64,000 bases of DNA from Omphiscola glabra (Eukaryota; Mollusca; Gastropoda; Lymnaeidae): NCBI GenBank assembly GCA_964017045.1, contig OZ024810.1:18285204-18349203 (forward strand), in the 5' to 3' direction. Positions 46,465 to 57,628 of this stretch are shown in pieces. The stretch's first letter is position 1. Every line of letters starts with the position of its first letter. The notes under the pieces are model-generated. The model was given only the letters and a program-made list of their open reading frames with translations, was not told the DNA's origin and ran no database searches. The position numbers were made by a program, and so were the translations under genes.

Positions 46465-47028
46465 TGTGTTACGGCAGCTGTATATAGTTGTGTTACGGCA
46501 GCTGTATATAGTTGTGTTACGGCAGCTATATAGTCGTGTTACGGCAGCTCTGTATAGTCGTGTTACGGCAGCTCAGTATAGTCGTGTTACGGCAGCTCTG
46601 TATAGTCGTGTTGCGGCAGCTCAGTATAGTCGTGTTACGGCAGCTCTATATAGTCGTGTTACGGCAGCTCTATATGTCGTGTTACGGCAGCTCTTTATAG
46701 TCGTGTTACGGCAGCTCTATATAGTCTTGTTACGGCAGCTCCGTATAGTCGTGTTACGGCAGCTCTGTATAGTCGTGTTACGGCAGCTCTGTATAGTCGT
46801 GTTACGGCAGCTCTATATAGTCTTGTTACGGCAGCTCTGTATAGTCGTGTTACGGCAGCTGTAAATAGTCTTGTTACGGCAGCTCTATATAGTCGTGTTA
46901 CGGCAGCTCTATATAGTCGTGTTACGGCAGCTCTATATAGTCGTGTTACGGCAGCTCTATATAGTCGTGTTACGGCAGCTCTATATAGTCGTGTTACGGC
47001 AGCTGTAAATAGTCTTGTTACGGCAGCT
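46465..47028. repeat. 24-bp tandem array, ~23 units
   Basis: Unit gtgttacggcagctctatat plus agtc; gives VVLRQLYI read-through. Confidence 0.96.
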
Positions 47029-47980
47029 ACAAATCGACCAGTATCGATTCGAAAAAAAATACGACGTCATGAAGGATAAGTATAGATTTGAACACGTGTA
47101 GGAAAAAATGTTTGTTTGGGGAAAACGCTGGGCTTTGGCGAATCTCCCCATCTCCTAAAAAGTTGAAACTAGGCAGACGACATGACCACGTCAAACATTT
47201 TTAAGCCTTTACTTTTAAACACAGACCAGTCGCTCATGAACCCATTATTTAAAATCAGAACTCCAAAGTTTCTGTTTGTAGCGAAGTTTGATGGCACTTT
47301 GTGCTTCAGTAAACAAATTCATGATGAGGGGGTAGGAACTTGAACGACATTTAAAAAAAAAATGTGTGGCGCAAAAGCTAATCATGGTAAATAAGGCCAA
47401 ATGATTTTCATAGTTATTGCATGATATTCATAATTAGAATTGCTATAGTTATCTCGGTAAACAACGGTCACTGCAGTTATTGCTACAATTTCAGTGGAAG
47501 ACAGAGCAACAACAATCGTATTAGATAACAGAATGATTGTACAGCAACAAACAATCATATTAGATAACACAATGCTTGTGCAGCAACAACGAAACATCAA
47601 TTTGTTAAACTAAGCACCATTTTAAAGGGAATATACGCTATGAAATTGTATGTGTATTTATAATTGATTATTTTTGTACTTTTTGCAACTTGGCTGGAAA
47701 AAAAAAAGTATGTAACCTCTTCAACGTTTTGGTCTTGTTTTGAAAGCTCTGGGCGTTCGCGTCTGGAGTATTTTTTTGCATTACGGTCAGTAGTGAGACC
47801 GCGCAGATACTACTATGACGCCATCGAGACATTTACCAATTTGGCACGAATACGCTAGCGTAGTACAATGATCATTTTAAATATTTCTTTTTCTTTCTTT
47901 TCTTTTTTTTTTGTATTGCATATGCGACATGTTAAGTTAGAAGACTCAACTATCACCATCCCCCCCCCCCCCCCGGTCTT
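47029..47980. other. 3' flank of the CD225 gene; no other gene seen
   Basis: Unique AT-rich sequence. A C-run at 47961-47974 lies just past the CD225 stop. A small ~50-bp direct repeat around acaacaatc/gattgtacagcaacaa sits at 47510-47590. Confidence 0.45.
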
Positions 47981-48526
47981 TCAAAACCCAAGCGCCGACG
48001 GGTTGGGACGCCTCTGAATCCGGTTGCTGTGCTTATTGACGGCAATGTAAACTACTACGGAACTGACCATCACCATGGTCACCATAATCCCGAACAAACT
48101 GCACATGATGGACAGACGGGACCTGTAGGCGCCCTTCTCTTTCTCTCCATCCCTGTAGGCGGCAGCCGCTCTGAGTGAGAAGTACAGCGCCAGTGCCCCA
48201 AACGGCAGGTTGAAGCAGCACAGCACCAGTAATCCTATAGCAAAATTGGTCTGTGGGATGGCAGCCACCTCGGACTTATCGGTCTTGTCCGTTTCCATTG
48301 CATTTTTCTCATCAATATTTTGAATCTTTTTGTTTGTTGACTTGGGTATCGCCCCTTTGTTCAGCCCGTCTCCACCGCAGTGGGCGCCACTCTGTAAGGG
48401 GCGAGACGGTTTTTGTTGGTGGTCAGTTTTTGTTGCGAAGCTATGATCCCCGGATGTCGTTGTGGATTGGATGTGATCGTGCGGGGAGTCTGCCTGTTTG
48501 ACATTCTGTGGCGTGTTGGTAGCCAT
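47981..48526 (-). CDS. CD225/dispanin-type (IFITM-like) two-pass membrane protein
   Basis: Intronless ORF of 181 residues with stop. Residues 1-90 are hydrophilic, rich in Ser, Thr, Lys and Gln, and likely cytosolic and disordered. Two hydrophobic segments follow, about 95-117 (FAIGLLVLCCFNLPFGALAL) and 138-162 (LSIMCSLFGIMVTMVMVSSV), joined by a short charged loop with AAAAYRDGEKEKGAYRSR. This layout, with a P-x-x-N before the first segment, a Cys pair followed by FNLPFGALAL, and the A..Y..G..E.A..S loop, is that of the CD225/dispanin family (IFITM, PRRT, SYNDIG-like). Members sit in plasma or endosomal membranes and act in membrane fusion or receptor assembly; the role of this one is unknown. 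The C-terminal tail is basic (RIQRRPNPSALGF). The first ATG (complement of 48524-48526) is used. No neighbour gene is close. Confidence 0.75.
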   Translation of the reverse strand: MATNTPQNVKQADSPHDHIQSTTTSGDHSFATKTDHQQKPSRPLQSGAHCGGDGLNKGAIPKSTNKKIQNIDEKNAMETDKTDKSEVAAIPQTNFAIGLLVLCCFNLPFGALALYFSLRAAAAYRDGEKEKGAYRSRLSIMCSLFGIMVTMVMVSSVVVYIAVNKHSNRIQRRPNPSALGF

Positions 48527-48784
48527 GTTTGAGGATCACTGCACTGAAATACAGTACACAAAATGGAAAAAAATTAATCCCACAATCAAACTGATGCCAC
48601 TCTAACCTGCGCGCACACAAACAAAAAAAACACACACACAAACACACACGTACGCACGTATACACACCGACACACACCAAACTTCCACACACATTCACAT
48701 CTTGCAAGCATTGGATCCATAGTTGCGCAGAGTCAAAGCTGCCATTTTGTTCTCTTTACAGTAGTTATTGGGTATGATCAGTAA
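48527..48784. other. 5' flank of the CD225 gene; CA-rich
   Basis: Degenerate (CA)n at 48610-48700. No TATA element or upstream exon could be decided. Confidence 0.4.
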
Positions 48785-48900
48785 TGGCCCCAAACTTTCA
48801 CAGGGCCCCAAACTTTCACAGGGCCCCAGATTTTCACAGGGCCCCAGATTTTCACAGGGCCCCAGATTTTCAAAGGGCCCCAGATTTTCACAGGGCTGCA
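48785..48900. repeat. 18-bp tandem array, ~6 units
   Basis: Unit cagggccccagattttca. Confidence 0.93.
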
Positions 48901-49467
48901 GATTTTCCTAGGGCTTAAACTGCTCTTGTGGCAGTCCTGAAAATTCTGAAATATACGGCTTAAAAATAATCTAAGTACAATTTAGTGAGCTGTGTGACCA
49001 AGACAATCACGCCACAATGTGCAGTAAATGTCTACGTGGCAGTGAACTGCGTGGCCAAGACAACCACGCCACAAATAAACAAGTCATAAACAACTGGAGG
49101 GGGATCAGATAAATCTACGCTCGTCTTCTCTTGGTAATCTGCTGTCTGACATCTGTCTTGTCTACGCCCACTCACAAAGTCATTTGGCAAATTGGAGAAC
49201 GTCGGGCCAGCACCTCCCAAAGGGGAGCCGCCTATGACTAAAATGTCAGCACGAGCGGATTCTAAAATATGTTTTTAAAATTGTATTTAATTTTAAAATA
49301 AAAAAAAAAAAATTTATATAAAGTTTAAATATGATTTTTAAAATAATAATAATTTTTTAAAAATTAAAAAAAACAACAACAGACTAATGTTTGGAAATGT
49401 GATCAATATAGTTGAAAAATAATACCGTTCAGTCTGCATAGTGACGTGAGCGAAGCAATTGCAGTGT
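48901..49467. other. No gene seen
   Basis: Two loose copies of a segment with gtggcagt, gaactgcgtggccaagacaa and ccacgccaca near 48990-49075; then very AT-rich. Confidence 0.45.
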
Positions 49468-49922
49468 TGTAGAAAGGGAGGACGTGGTGTAGAAAGGGAG
49501 GAAGTGATGTAGAAAGGGAGGAAGTGATGTAGAAAGGGAGACAGTGGTGTAGAAAGGGAGGACATGGTGTAGAAAGGGAGGACGTGGTGTAGAAAGGGAG
49601 GACGTGGTGTAAAAAGGGAGGACGTGGTGTAGAAAGGGAGGAAGTGGTGTAGAAAGGGAGGACGTGGTGTAGAAAGGGAGGAAGTGGTGTAGAAAGGGAG
49701 GCAGTGGTGTAGAAAGGGAGACAGTGCTGTAGAAAGGGAGGCAGTGGTGCAGAAAGGGAGGCAGTGGTGTAGAAAGGGAGGCAGTGGTGTAGAAAGGGAG
49801 GCAGTGGTGTAGAAAGGGAGGAAGTGGTGTAGAAAGGGAGGCAGTGGTGTAGAAAGGGAGAAAGTGGTGCAGAAAGGGAGGAAGTGGTGTAGAAAGGGAG
49901 AAAGTGGTGTAGAAAGGGAGGA
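49468..49922. repeat. 20-bp tandem array, ~23 units
   Basis: Unit gtggtgtagaaagggaggaa with gacg/gcag/acag variants at the third quarter. Purine-rich on the plus strand. Confidence 0.96.
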
Positions 49923-50044
49923 CGCCCCTTTTTAATATGGAGTGGTGCCCTTTTCGGCCAACTGCAATTTTTTTTTATTCATGGAAGGGGGCGGCTAAAA
50001 TCTTAGTGACACCCGGGGTGACACCCACCCTATCTACGCCTCTG
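49921..50044. mobile_element. Partial hAT-like MITE, right end only
   Basis: Ends with ctatctacgcctctg; preceded by gtgacacccggggtgacacc and ttttcggccaactgc, words shared with the 1435 family. Its left part abuts a minisatellite and is missing. Confidence 0.4.
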
Positions 50045-50231
50045 AAACTAGGAAAAATGGGGTTACGGCGACCAATTTGATTTTGTAATGAATGTAAAAA
50101 AAATTATAAATGTCACTTGTGATAAATGCCACGAGATAAACTTTTGTTTCCCAACAGCTCCACCAGCCCGGACTACCGGGGGCGTTAACAGTAGATTTGA
50201 GCCCCCCTACCGCTCTGCAAACAAATGTCAG

Positions 50232-50415
50232 ACTTACTTACGATAAGTAATTCGACATCAAAAGCCATTCTACTTGTTCTTACGATAAGTAATTCGACAT
50301 CAAAAGCCATTCTACTTGTACTTATGATAAGTAATTCGACATCAAAAGCCATTCTACTTGTGCTTATGATAAGTAATTCAACCTAAAAAGCCATTCTACT
50401 TGTACTTATGATCAG
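50232..50415. repeat. 42-bp tandem array, ~4 units
   Basis: Unit cttacgataagtaattcgac, atcaaaagccattctacttg, ta. Confidence 0.93.
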
Positions 50416-51064
50416 TTCAAAGCTTTATGATCAGTTTATTGGCATTACAATTTACAAATAATGTTACAAATAATTCTCCAAATAATTCTCCAAATAATTT
50501 TCTGTTTATAATTAGTTAAATATTTTCATGCATATTTCATAGAAGAGAGCGCCGGTGTTATCAATTTATTTGAACCCCCGTCCTTTCCCCCCCCCCTCCC
50601 CCCCCCCCTTGTCAATAACTGTCGAACGTGTTCCCACCTCTAGTAAATTTCGTTAAAGTTATGCGATAGGACATTGGCGTGAAACTCCTGTGTGTACTGG
50701 ATTGGTTAACTCACCGGTTTTTTTTTTACACGCTGTTCACACGTCGTTAAACACCGAATTAACACTAACTTAAATCTATAAATATATTCGCAGACTGTCC
50801 ATTTCAGCAAAACTTGTCATGGCGCTGCTCCGGATCAGAGAGAATCATACACAACCATCTCCTACAAAGTTCTTTCCACCCCACGACTGCTCACGAGCCA
50901 ACACGTACGCGACGAAACAGACAAGACAAATACGTCACAATAAGCATACAAATACGTCACCAAGTAAAGCGCGCGAAGAGCGTTCACTAACTAATTACTC
51001 TCTGAGACACTCCCAGAAACACACCGCGCGTTATCAAACACAACATCCAGTGCGCAACAATGAT
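50416..51064. other. Unique region; possible promoter-like TATA, no confirmed gene
   Basis: C-runs at 50588-50610. A TATA-like tataaatata sits at 50777-50786, and an ATG with an 82-codon frame starts at 50819. The frame is Arg/Thr/His-rich with no domain and ends against the 34-bp array, so I do not call a gene. Confidence 0.35.
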
Positions 51065-52153
51065 TAATAAACTGCCATAAATTGGGACTATTTCTGTATA
51101 AGTAACTGCCATAAATTGAGACTATTTCTGTATAATAAACTGCCATAAATTGAGACTATTTCTGTATAATAAACTGCCATAAATTGAGAATATTTCTATA
51201 TAATAAACTGCCATAAATTGAGACTATTTCTGTATAATAAACTGCCATAAATTGAAACTATTTCTGTATAATAAACTGCCATAAATTGAGAATATTTCTA
51301 TATAATAAACTGCGATAAATTGAGACTATTTCTGTCTAATAAACTGCCATAAATTGAGAATATTTCTATATAATAAACTGCGATAAATTGAGACTATTTC
51401 TGTATAATAAACTGCCATAAATTGAGACTATTTCTGTATAATAAACTGCCATAAATTGAAACTATTTCTGTATAATAAACTGCCATAAATTGAGACTATT
51501 TCTGTATAATAAACTGCCATAAAGTGAAACTATTTCTGTATAATAAACTGCCATAAATTGAGACAATTTCTGTATAATAAACTGCCATAAATTGAAACTA
51601 ATTCTGTATAATAAACTGTCATAAATTGAAACTATTTCTGTATAATAAACTGCCATTAATTGAAACTATTTCTGTATAATAAACTGCCATAAATTGAGAC
51701 TATTTCTGTATAATAAACTGTCATAAATTGAGACTATTTCTGTATAATAAACTGCCATAAATTGAAACTATTTCTGTATAATAAACTGCCATAAATTGAA
51801 ACTATTTCTGTATAATAAACTGCCATAAATTGAGACTATTTCTGTATAATAAACTGCCATAAATTGAGACTATTTCTGTATAATAAACTGTCATAAATTG
51901 AAACTATTTCTGTATAATAAACTGCCATAAATTGAGACTATTTCTGTATAATAAACTGCCATAAATTGAGACTATTTCTGTATAATAAACTGCCATAAAT
52001 TGAGTCTATTTCTGTATAATAAACTGCCATAAATTGGGACTATTTCTGTATAATAAACTGCCATAAATTGAGACTATTTCTGTATAATAAACTGCCATAA
52101 ATTGAAACTATTTCTGTATAATAAACTGCCATAAATTGAAACTATTTCTGTAA
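51065..52153. repeat. 34-bp tandem array, ~32 units
   Basis: Unit ataaactgccataaattgag then actatttctgtata, with gaaact and gagaat variants. Nearly homogeneous across 1.1 kb. Confidence 0.97.
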
Positions 52154-52952
52154 GACAAAAGAAAATATGAAGCACCAATACACTTGCAATATTTTTAGGA
52201 ATCTCATTTAGCGCAGTTATTGGGAAATTTAATTTAGTGAAATTATCTCCACCTGGCGCCGTTGGTAAACATTGTTACATAGATTTAGATTCCGATAAAG
52301 TGCTCTACTTGAATGCATGCATATTTTGTCACGTGAGTTTAGTAGATGGAGAGGTTCACGCACTGCCGACCCATGTGTACTTTCTAGTTTGTCTAAGAGT
52401 TCAGTATATTGTGTTCAATTTGGTCCAGTGACTCTCAAAGTAATTTAAAAAGTTTAAGAAATGTATTGAAATATTTATATATCAAATAAAACTTCTGGCG
52501 ATTCAACAATTACTACACCCCCCCTCCCCCCCCCAAACCCAACCAAAAAAAATAAACCAAGAAGGAAAGAAAAATTCTAAGAAAGCAATGAAGTTAAATT
52601 ACCCTCCTCCCCGCCCCAAACGAAACTAAATTACTACCCCCTCCCCAAAATGAATTTAAATTACCCCCATGAAGTAAAATACCACCCCTCCCCCAAATGA
52701 AGTTTAAATTACCCCCCCCCCCCATGAAGTTAAATTACCACCCCTCCCTCCAAAATGAAGTAAATAACCCTACAATGGAGTTAAATATCCACCCCCCCCC
52801 CTCCCCCAAAATGAAGTTAAATGACCAAATTTATGTTAAGATGAGAAGTGTTGGAAACATCCTCCACTATACACGATTTGCTGAACACACTTGATGTCAA
52901 CGTGAAGGAATGTCTCGACATTTTAAAAAAAAAAAGCTTTTTTTGGAAAGAA
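52154..52952. other. No gene seen; C-rich degenerate repeat
   Basis: 52510-52820 consists of irregular units of aaaatgaagttaaattacc followed by C-tracts of varying length. Confidence 0.55.
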
Positions 52953-52992
52953 TACCACAGGGGGGTCGCGATCCGCAAGTTGAGAACTGCTG
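52953..52992 (-). mobile_element. SPIN-like MITE, end fragment
   Basis: Only the terminal ~40 bases remain: ggggtcgcgat, then ccgcaagttgagaactgctg. The other end is missing; A-rich sequence replaces it. Confidence 0.55.
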
Positions 52993-53451
52993 ATCTCACA
53001 TAACAAAAACACCAGTCTACTCTCTAACACATTTGTCTGTAAACGAATGAAATGGGATAGTTTTTTTTTTGTTTTTTTTGAGACACACTAAAGAACTATC
53101 TTCTTTCTTTCTTTTTTTCTTCTTATTTTCTTTCTCTTTTTTTCTCTTATTTTCTTTCTTACTTTTTTTTTTGGATTGGCGCCTACATCGTGGTGAAAAA
53201 CCAACACCATGATCAATTTTATATTTAGTATCTAATGACAGGGACATTTCCCGTTACATTGTAAAAATTAGCAGTTATTTGAGTATGAACCCCATGTACC
53301 CCCACCCCCTGACCGTCTGAATCCAGCCGCACTCAGAGATATTATAGTTCCTGTGTAAACGCGACAGAAGGCTGAGTTCCTGATTATTTATAGGAGGAGG
53401 GGAAAGAGCAGGAATGTTGTAATGATGGCGGGAAACAGACGCTGTAGTATG
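52993..53451. other. No gene seen; T-rich
   Basis: Polypyrimidine stretch at 53056-53172; remaining sequence unique. Confidence 0.5.
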
Positions 53452-54160
53452 TGTTGTGGTAGAGAAGTTGTATAATGTGGTGTGGTAGAGAAGTTGTATA
53501 ATGTGGTATGATAGAGAAGTTGTATAATGTGGTGTGGTAGAGAAGTTGTATAATGTGGTGTGACAGAGAATTTGTATAATGTGGTGTGTTAAGAAGTTGT
53601 ATAATGTGGTGTGACAGAGAATTTGTATAATGTGGTGTGTTAAGAAGTTGTATAATGTGGTGTGATAGAGAAGTTGTATAATGTGGTGGGATAGAGAAGT
53701 TGTATAACGTGGTGTGATAGAGAAGTTGTATAATGTGGTGTGACAGAGAATTTGTATAATGTGGTGTGACAGAGAATTTGTATAATGTGGTGTGTTAGGA
53801 AGTTGTATAATGTGGTGGGATAGAGAAGTTGTATAACGTGGTGTGATAGAGATGTCGTATAAAGTTGTGTCACAAAGATGTTGTATAATGTGGTATGAAA
53901 GAGAAGTTGTATAATTTAGTGTGATAGAGATGTCGTATAACGTTGTGTCACAGAGATGTTGTATAATGTGGTATGAAAGAGAAGTTGTATAATTTAGTGT
54001 GATAGAGATGTTGTATAATGTAGTATGATGGAGATGTTGTATACTGTAGAAAGATAGAGAAGTTGTATAATCTGATAAGGTAGAAAAATTGGATAACATA
54101 TTATTATAGGGAAGCTGTATAATATATTAGGATAGGGAAGTCGGATAATGTGGTATGAAA
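53452..54160. repeat. 26-bp tandem array, ~27 units, decaying rightward
   Basis: Unit gtggtgtgatagagaagttg then tataat. Minus-strand read-through of up to 274 codons (HTTLYNFSIT words). Confidence 0.95.
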
Positions 54161-54418
54161 GTGAGATAGCAGAACTGGAAATTACGAAGAAGAAGCTGTA
54201 AATTTCTTGATAGAGAAAAGAATTGTAAGAATACAGAAATATTGCCATTTACATTCCAAAAAATTAATAATAATAATTTATTTAAAAAAAAACATTTTGT
54301 GTTTGTTTGTTTATTTTGATTTTATAATTCTTGATTTTTTTAATATAATCACGAGAAGTCGTGATTTTTTAGATTTTAACGTTTTTCACATACACATACA
54401 ATTCATACAGATACTGTC

Positions 54419-54565
54419 AGCGGTGGTTTGGAGCCGGTTCGGTCAGGTTCGTGCGAACCGTTAGTTCAAAATAATAAATATGCCTGACTGTGGCGGTGGC
54501 CGATATGGCATAAGGGGACATACTAACTGCGAACCATTTGTTACGAATTTGGCAATACACCGCTG
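54419..54565 (+). mobile_element. LINE 3'-end fragment (short, 5'-truncated)
   Basis: Holds the reading VVWSRFGQVRANR and then untranslated sequence nearly identical to the complement of 18990-19170, up to the shared word gcaatacaccgct. Only the last ~150 bases of the element are present, a typical 5' truncation of target-primed insertion. Confidence 0.7.
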
Positions 54566-54653
54566 GGAACTTTAGTCAGACAACTTTATGAAAAGATATT
54601 TTGAAGAGAAAATAATTTATTTGAAATATTCAAGTCCCAAGCATAAAACATAA

Positions 54654-55290
54654 GGCTGCACCTAGAGGTACACGGGTACCAGAATTGAGAGGTTGGGATT
54701 GAAAAACGATTACAAACATTATTGTTGGGTTTGTAAGACAAAATGAGGTATCAAATGAAAGATAATGGAATGTACTATACGTTTGTAAACTTAATTCTTC
54801 ATTTTAGCTAAAATAAACTACTACAAATGACATCTGAATAGCATTAGTGAAAATGGACCCGGACACAGTGGCGTCGTGGGGGGGGGTAGCAAGGGGGGCA
54901 TCATGCCCCGGGCGCTACCCACAAAGGGGCGCCAAATGGTATATTTTACTATATATTGTATGGTTTTCGAATAAAGGGGGGGGGCGCTAAAAAGATATTG
55001 GGGGCGCTAAAAAGGTATTGTGCCCCGGGCGCGAGTTAAGCTCGCTACGCCACTGCCCGGACACGCAGCGCCGCCATTCGCACCCGGGTACCATTAAGCT
55101 CAATGCTATTCGGATGTCATTTATGGTAGTTTATTTTAGTAAAACTGAAGAATTAACATTTCAAACGTATAGTACATTAAATTATCTTTCATTTGATACC
55201 TCATTTGGTCTCAAAAACCCAACAATAATATTTTAAATCGTTTTTTGATCCCAGCCTCTCAATTTTGGTACCCGTGTACCTATAGCCACT
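54654..55290. mobile_element. Long-palindrome (foldback) element with nested MITE
   Basis: The left arm (from ggctgcaccta at 54654) is the inverse of the right arm (to about 55290) through aggtacacgggtacc, ttgagaggttggg, aacccaacaataat, tatagtacattc and gacatc-gaatagc. Once the nested 54866-55055 MITE and its duplication are removed, the element is ~440 bp, nearly one palindrome around a GC-rich loop. A second, left-truncated copy is at 3771-4061. Superfamily unknown. Confidence 0.75.
54866..55055. mobile_element. Short hAT-like MITE nested in a palindromic element, 190 bp
   Basis: Begins CAGTGGCGTCGTGG and ends GCTACGCCACTG. The duplication cccggaca is perfect (54858-54865, 55056-55063). 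The related sequence at about 3820-3835 shows the unduplicated site ggacccggacacgcagc, so this insertion is younger than the palindromic host. Interior words match 6462-6647. Confidence 0.88.
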
Positions 55291-56236
55291 TCGAAAACAG
55301 AAAGTAAAAAAAAAAAAAACTCTCCCAGCTTCTTGTTTACCTTTTTGTTTATAAACACACACACACACACAAAAGAACAAACTTCAGAATAATTTGTTTC
55401 CTTAAAAGTATCCTCATAGTTTTTAATCAAAGAAATCGCCACAGATAAAATTTACATTTTTTTTTTTAAAAAAAAAGTTAATTACCTTAACTGGTGATCG
55501 ACTACCGTGAATGTGTCCAGAGGGCGATGTGTTATCCCATCATGATCACCAATCTAAGAATAACGATGACACTATCGCCCACACCGACGATACCACAAAT
55601 AAAAGGCTCAACGTGTCGTTTGCACGTTCCGAGACCGAGGCACTCACCACTTCATTTTTATTTTTTTTGTGATTTTTTTTTTCTTTGGCGTGATTTTTTA
55701 TTTTTACCCTGAGAAGAACGAGCGTGGGATTACGGAAACCCGTGAGGGTCAAGGTTGTAATTTGTGTCCATAAATAGCAATTCAGCGACCCAAAACTCTA
55801 TTATTTATTGTTGTTTTTATTGTTAGTTGCTTTGTTAAAAATCTTTTTCATTGATTCACTCTTGTAAAAAAAAAATAATTATAAAACACTAATTTTTATT
55901 TTAGATCACTTTCTTGTTGAATGAGTGAAAGGTCATTTTAAAATAGACCTACATAAAAGTTTTATTCATAATTTTCGTCATTTATTAATAAAAAAATATT
56001 AAGTACTTAAAAGTTATTAAATTCTAGACCCACACTTTACTGGGTTCAAACGGTATTAAAATAGTTGGTGCATATAAAATGTGCGTTTTTACCTATTTAA
56101 AGGGAGAACCACATTAGCTAAGAAGACAATACCGCTGATAAATTAATGCATTTATAAATACAAATGCTTTTATCGGGATACCATAGAAATCACGGGAGCT
56201 GTTGTGACTAGCGTAGGCCCGCATGTTGTTGTAACC
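55291..56236. other. No gene seen; AT-rich
   Basis: Poly-A and poly-T runs near 55308, 55460 and 55670. An ordered (AC)n lies at 55356-55370. No exon supported. Confidence 0.5.
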
Positions 56237-56470
56237 CATTGGTTCTCAACCTTCTTAATGCTGCGACCCTTTAATACAGTTATCCATGTTGAAATGACCC
56301 TCCCCCCCCCCGCCCCCCCCCCACAAAAATAAAATAAAAAAAATAACCGACCGTTAAATTATTTTCGTTGCTACTTCATAAATATGTGTTTTCCGATGGT
56401 CTTAGGCGATCCCTGTGTAAGAATCGTTCGACCCTCATGGGCGTCACGACCCACAGGTTGAGAACCGCTG
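56237..56470 (-). mobile_element. SPIN-like hAT MITE with internal C-rich expansion
   Basis: Begins CATTGGTTCTCAACCTTC and ends TTGAGAACCGCTG. Flanks ttgtaacc (56229-56236) and ttgtagcc (56471-56478) match at 7 of 8. A C-tract and A-rich segment at about 56299-56345 makes it longer (234 bp) than the ~190-198-bp copies. Confidence 0.82.
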
Positions 56471-56478
56471 TTGTAGCC

Positions 56479-57357
56479 GGTGCGGAATAACGGTATGAAG
56501 AGGCTGTGCGCGGTTTGCAACAAAAATATGCGGCTAAAAAACTCTCACTTTCAAGCGGTATTTTTGTGTTAGACGAATGAACCTTTTGATGATCAGAGCG
56601 CGTCATCATGTCTGGCTTATCCGAGCTCATCTAGGCTGACGGTGACATAGGCTACTCAACGTAGGCGAATATTAAAATATTATTACTCATTCAACGCGTG
56701 GGTAATGGATCAAAGAAACACATTATTTTTTAAATAACTTGCTAATTAAAATATGGCTTTTCAATATGGTCTATGGGTATTAAAGCTAGGACCGATAGGT
56801 AGGCCTATTTATTAATCTGTTTCGAGCGGCTAAGAGTGAACATTCACCTAATCTATACTTTGATCGATATTTTTAAAACGTTCGATCTATTAAATTACTT
56901 TAGCAAATTAAACTGAAAGCTTCTGGAGGCCACATTTTACAAATCAAAATACAATACAATCATGGAACTTCATTTCAACAAGCCAACGAGTAGGCCAATC
57001 TCACCTGGGCGACCTTAACTAATCAAGGAAAGCTATTACTCGCACCACTGCCTCTTCCCACCACCCCATGCATGTTAAGTCAGATACGACCGATAGATTC
57101 TTAAATACCAGAAGTGGTCGTGTTTGTGGTGGAGCACGTAAATGAGAGTCGTCATAGAGATTGGTGTACAGTTAAGTGTGGTCCAAGTTCCAGAGTTTTA
57201 ATATGACTAGAAATAATCCACCAAGCAATGTCTGCTACTTCCATTCTTATAAAGTTACTTTACGAATCATGCATTCGGGTACCGGTAACGCACTTTACAA
57301 GAATCTTATTTAATGCTCTTCTGGGAAATTTTATTTTGCGTGCTTGTTATTGAACGT
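56479..57357. other. No gene seen
   Basis: Unique sequence of mixed composition without arrays; no domain-bearing frame. Confidence 0.45.
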
Positions 57358-57628
57358 AGCGTCACAGCCACGCATACACGCGTCACAGCCACACATAGAC
57401 GCGTCACAGCCGCACATGAACTCGTCACAGCCACACATGCACGCGTCACAGCCCCACATGCACGCGTCACAGCACCACATGTACGCGTCACAGCCCCACA
57501 TGCACACTTCACAGCCCCACATGCACACGTCACAGCCACACATGAACTCGTCACAGCCACACATAGACGCGTCACAGCCCCACATAGACGCGTCACAGCC
57601 ACACATTCACACATCGCAACCACACAAA
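57358..57628. repeat. 21-bp tandem array, ~13 units
   Basis: Unit acgcgtcacagccacacata plus g. Seven codons; open in several frames on both strands. Confidence 0.96.

Noticed and set aside
50819..51067. 82-codon frame downstream of a TATA-like word
   Set aside because: No domain, basic low-complexity composition, ends at an array border; insufficient for a gene call.
53275..54099. 274-codon minus-strand frame
   Set aside because: Mostly 26-bp array read-through; the non-repeat N- and C-terminal parts have no recognisable domain.
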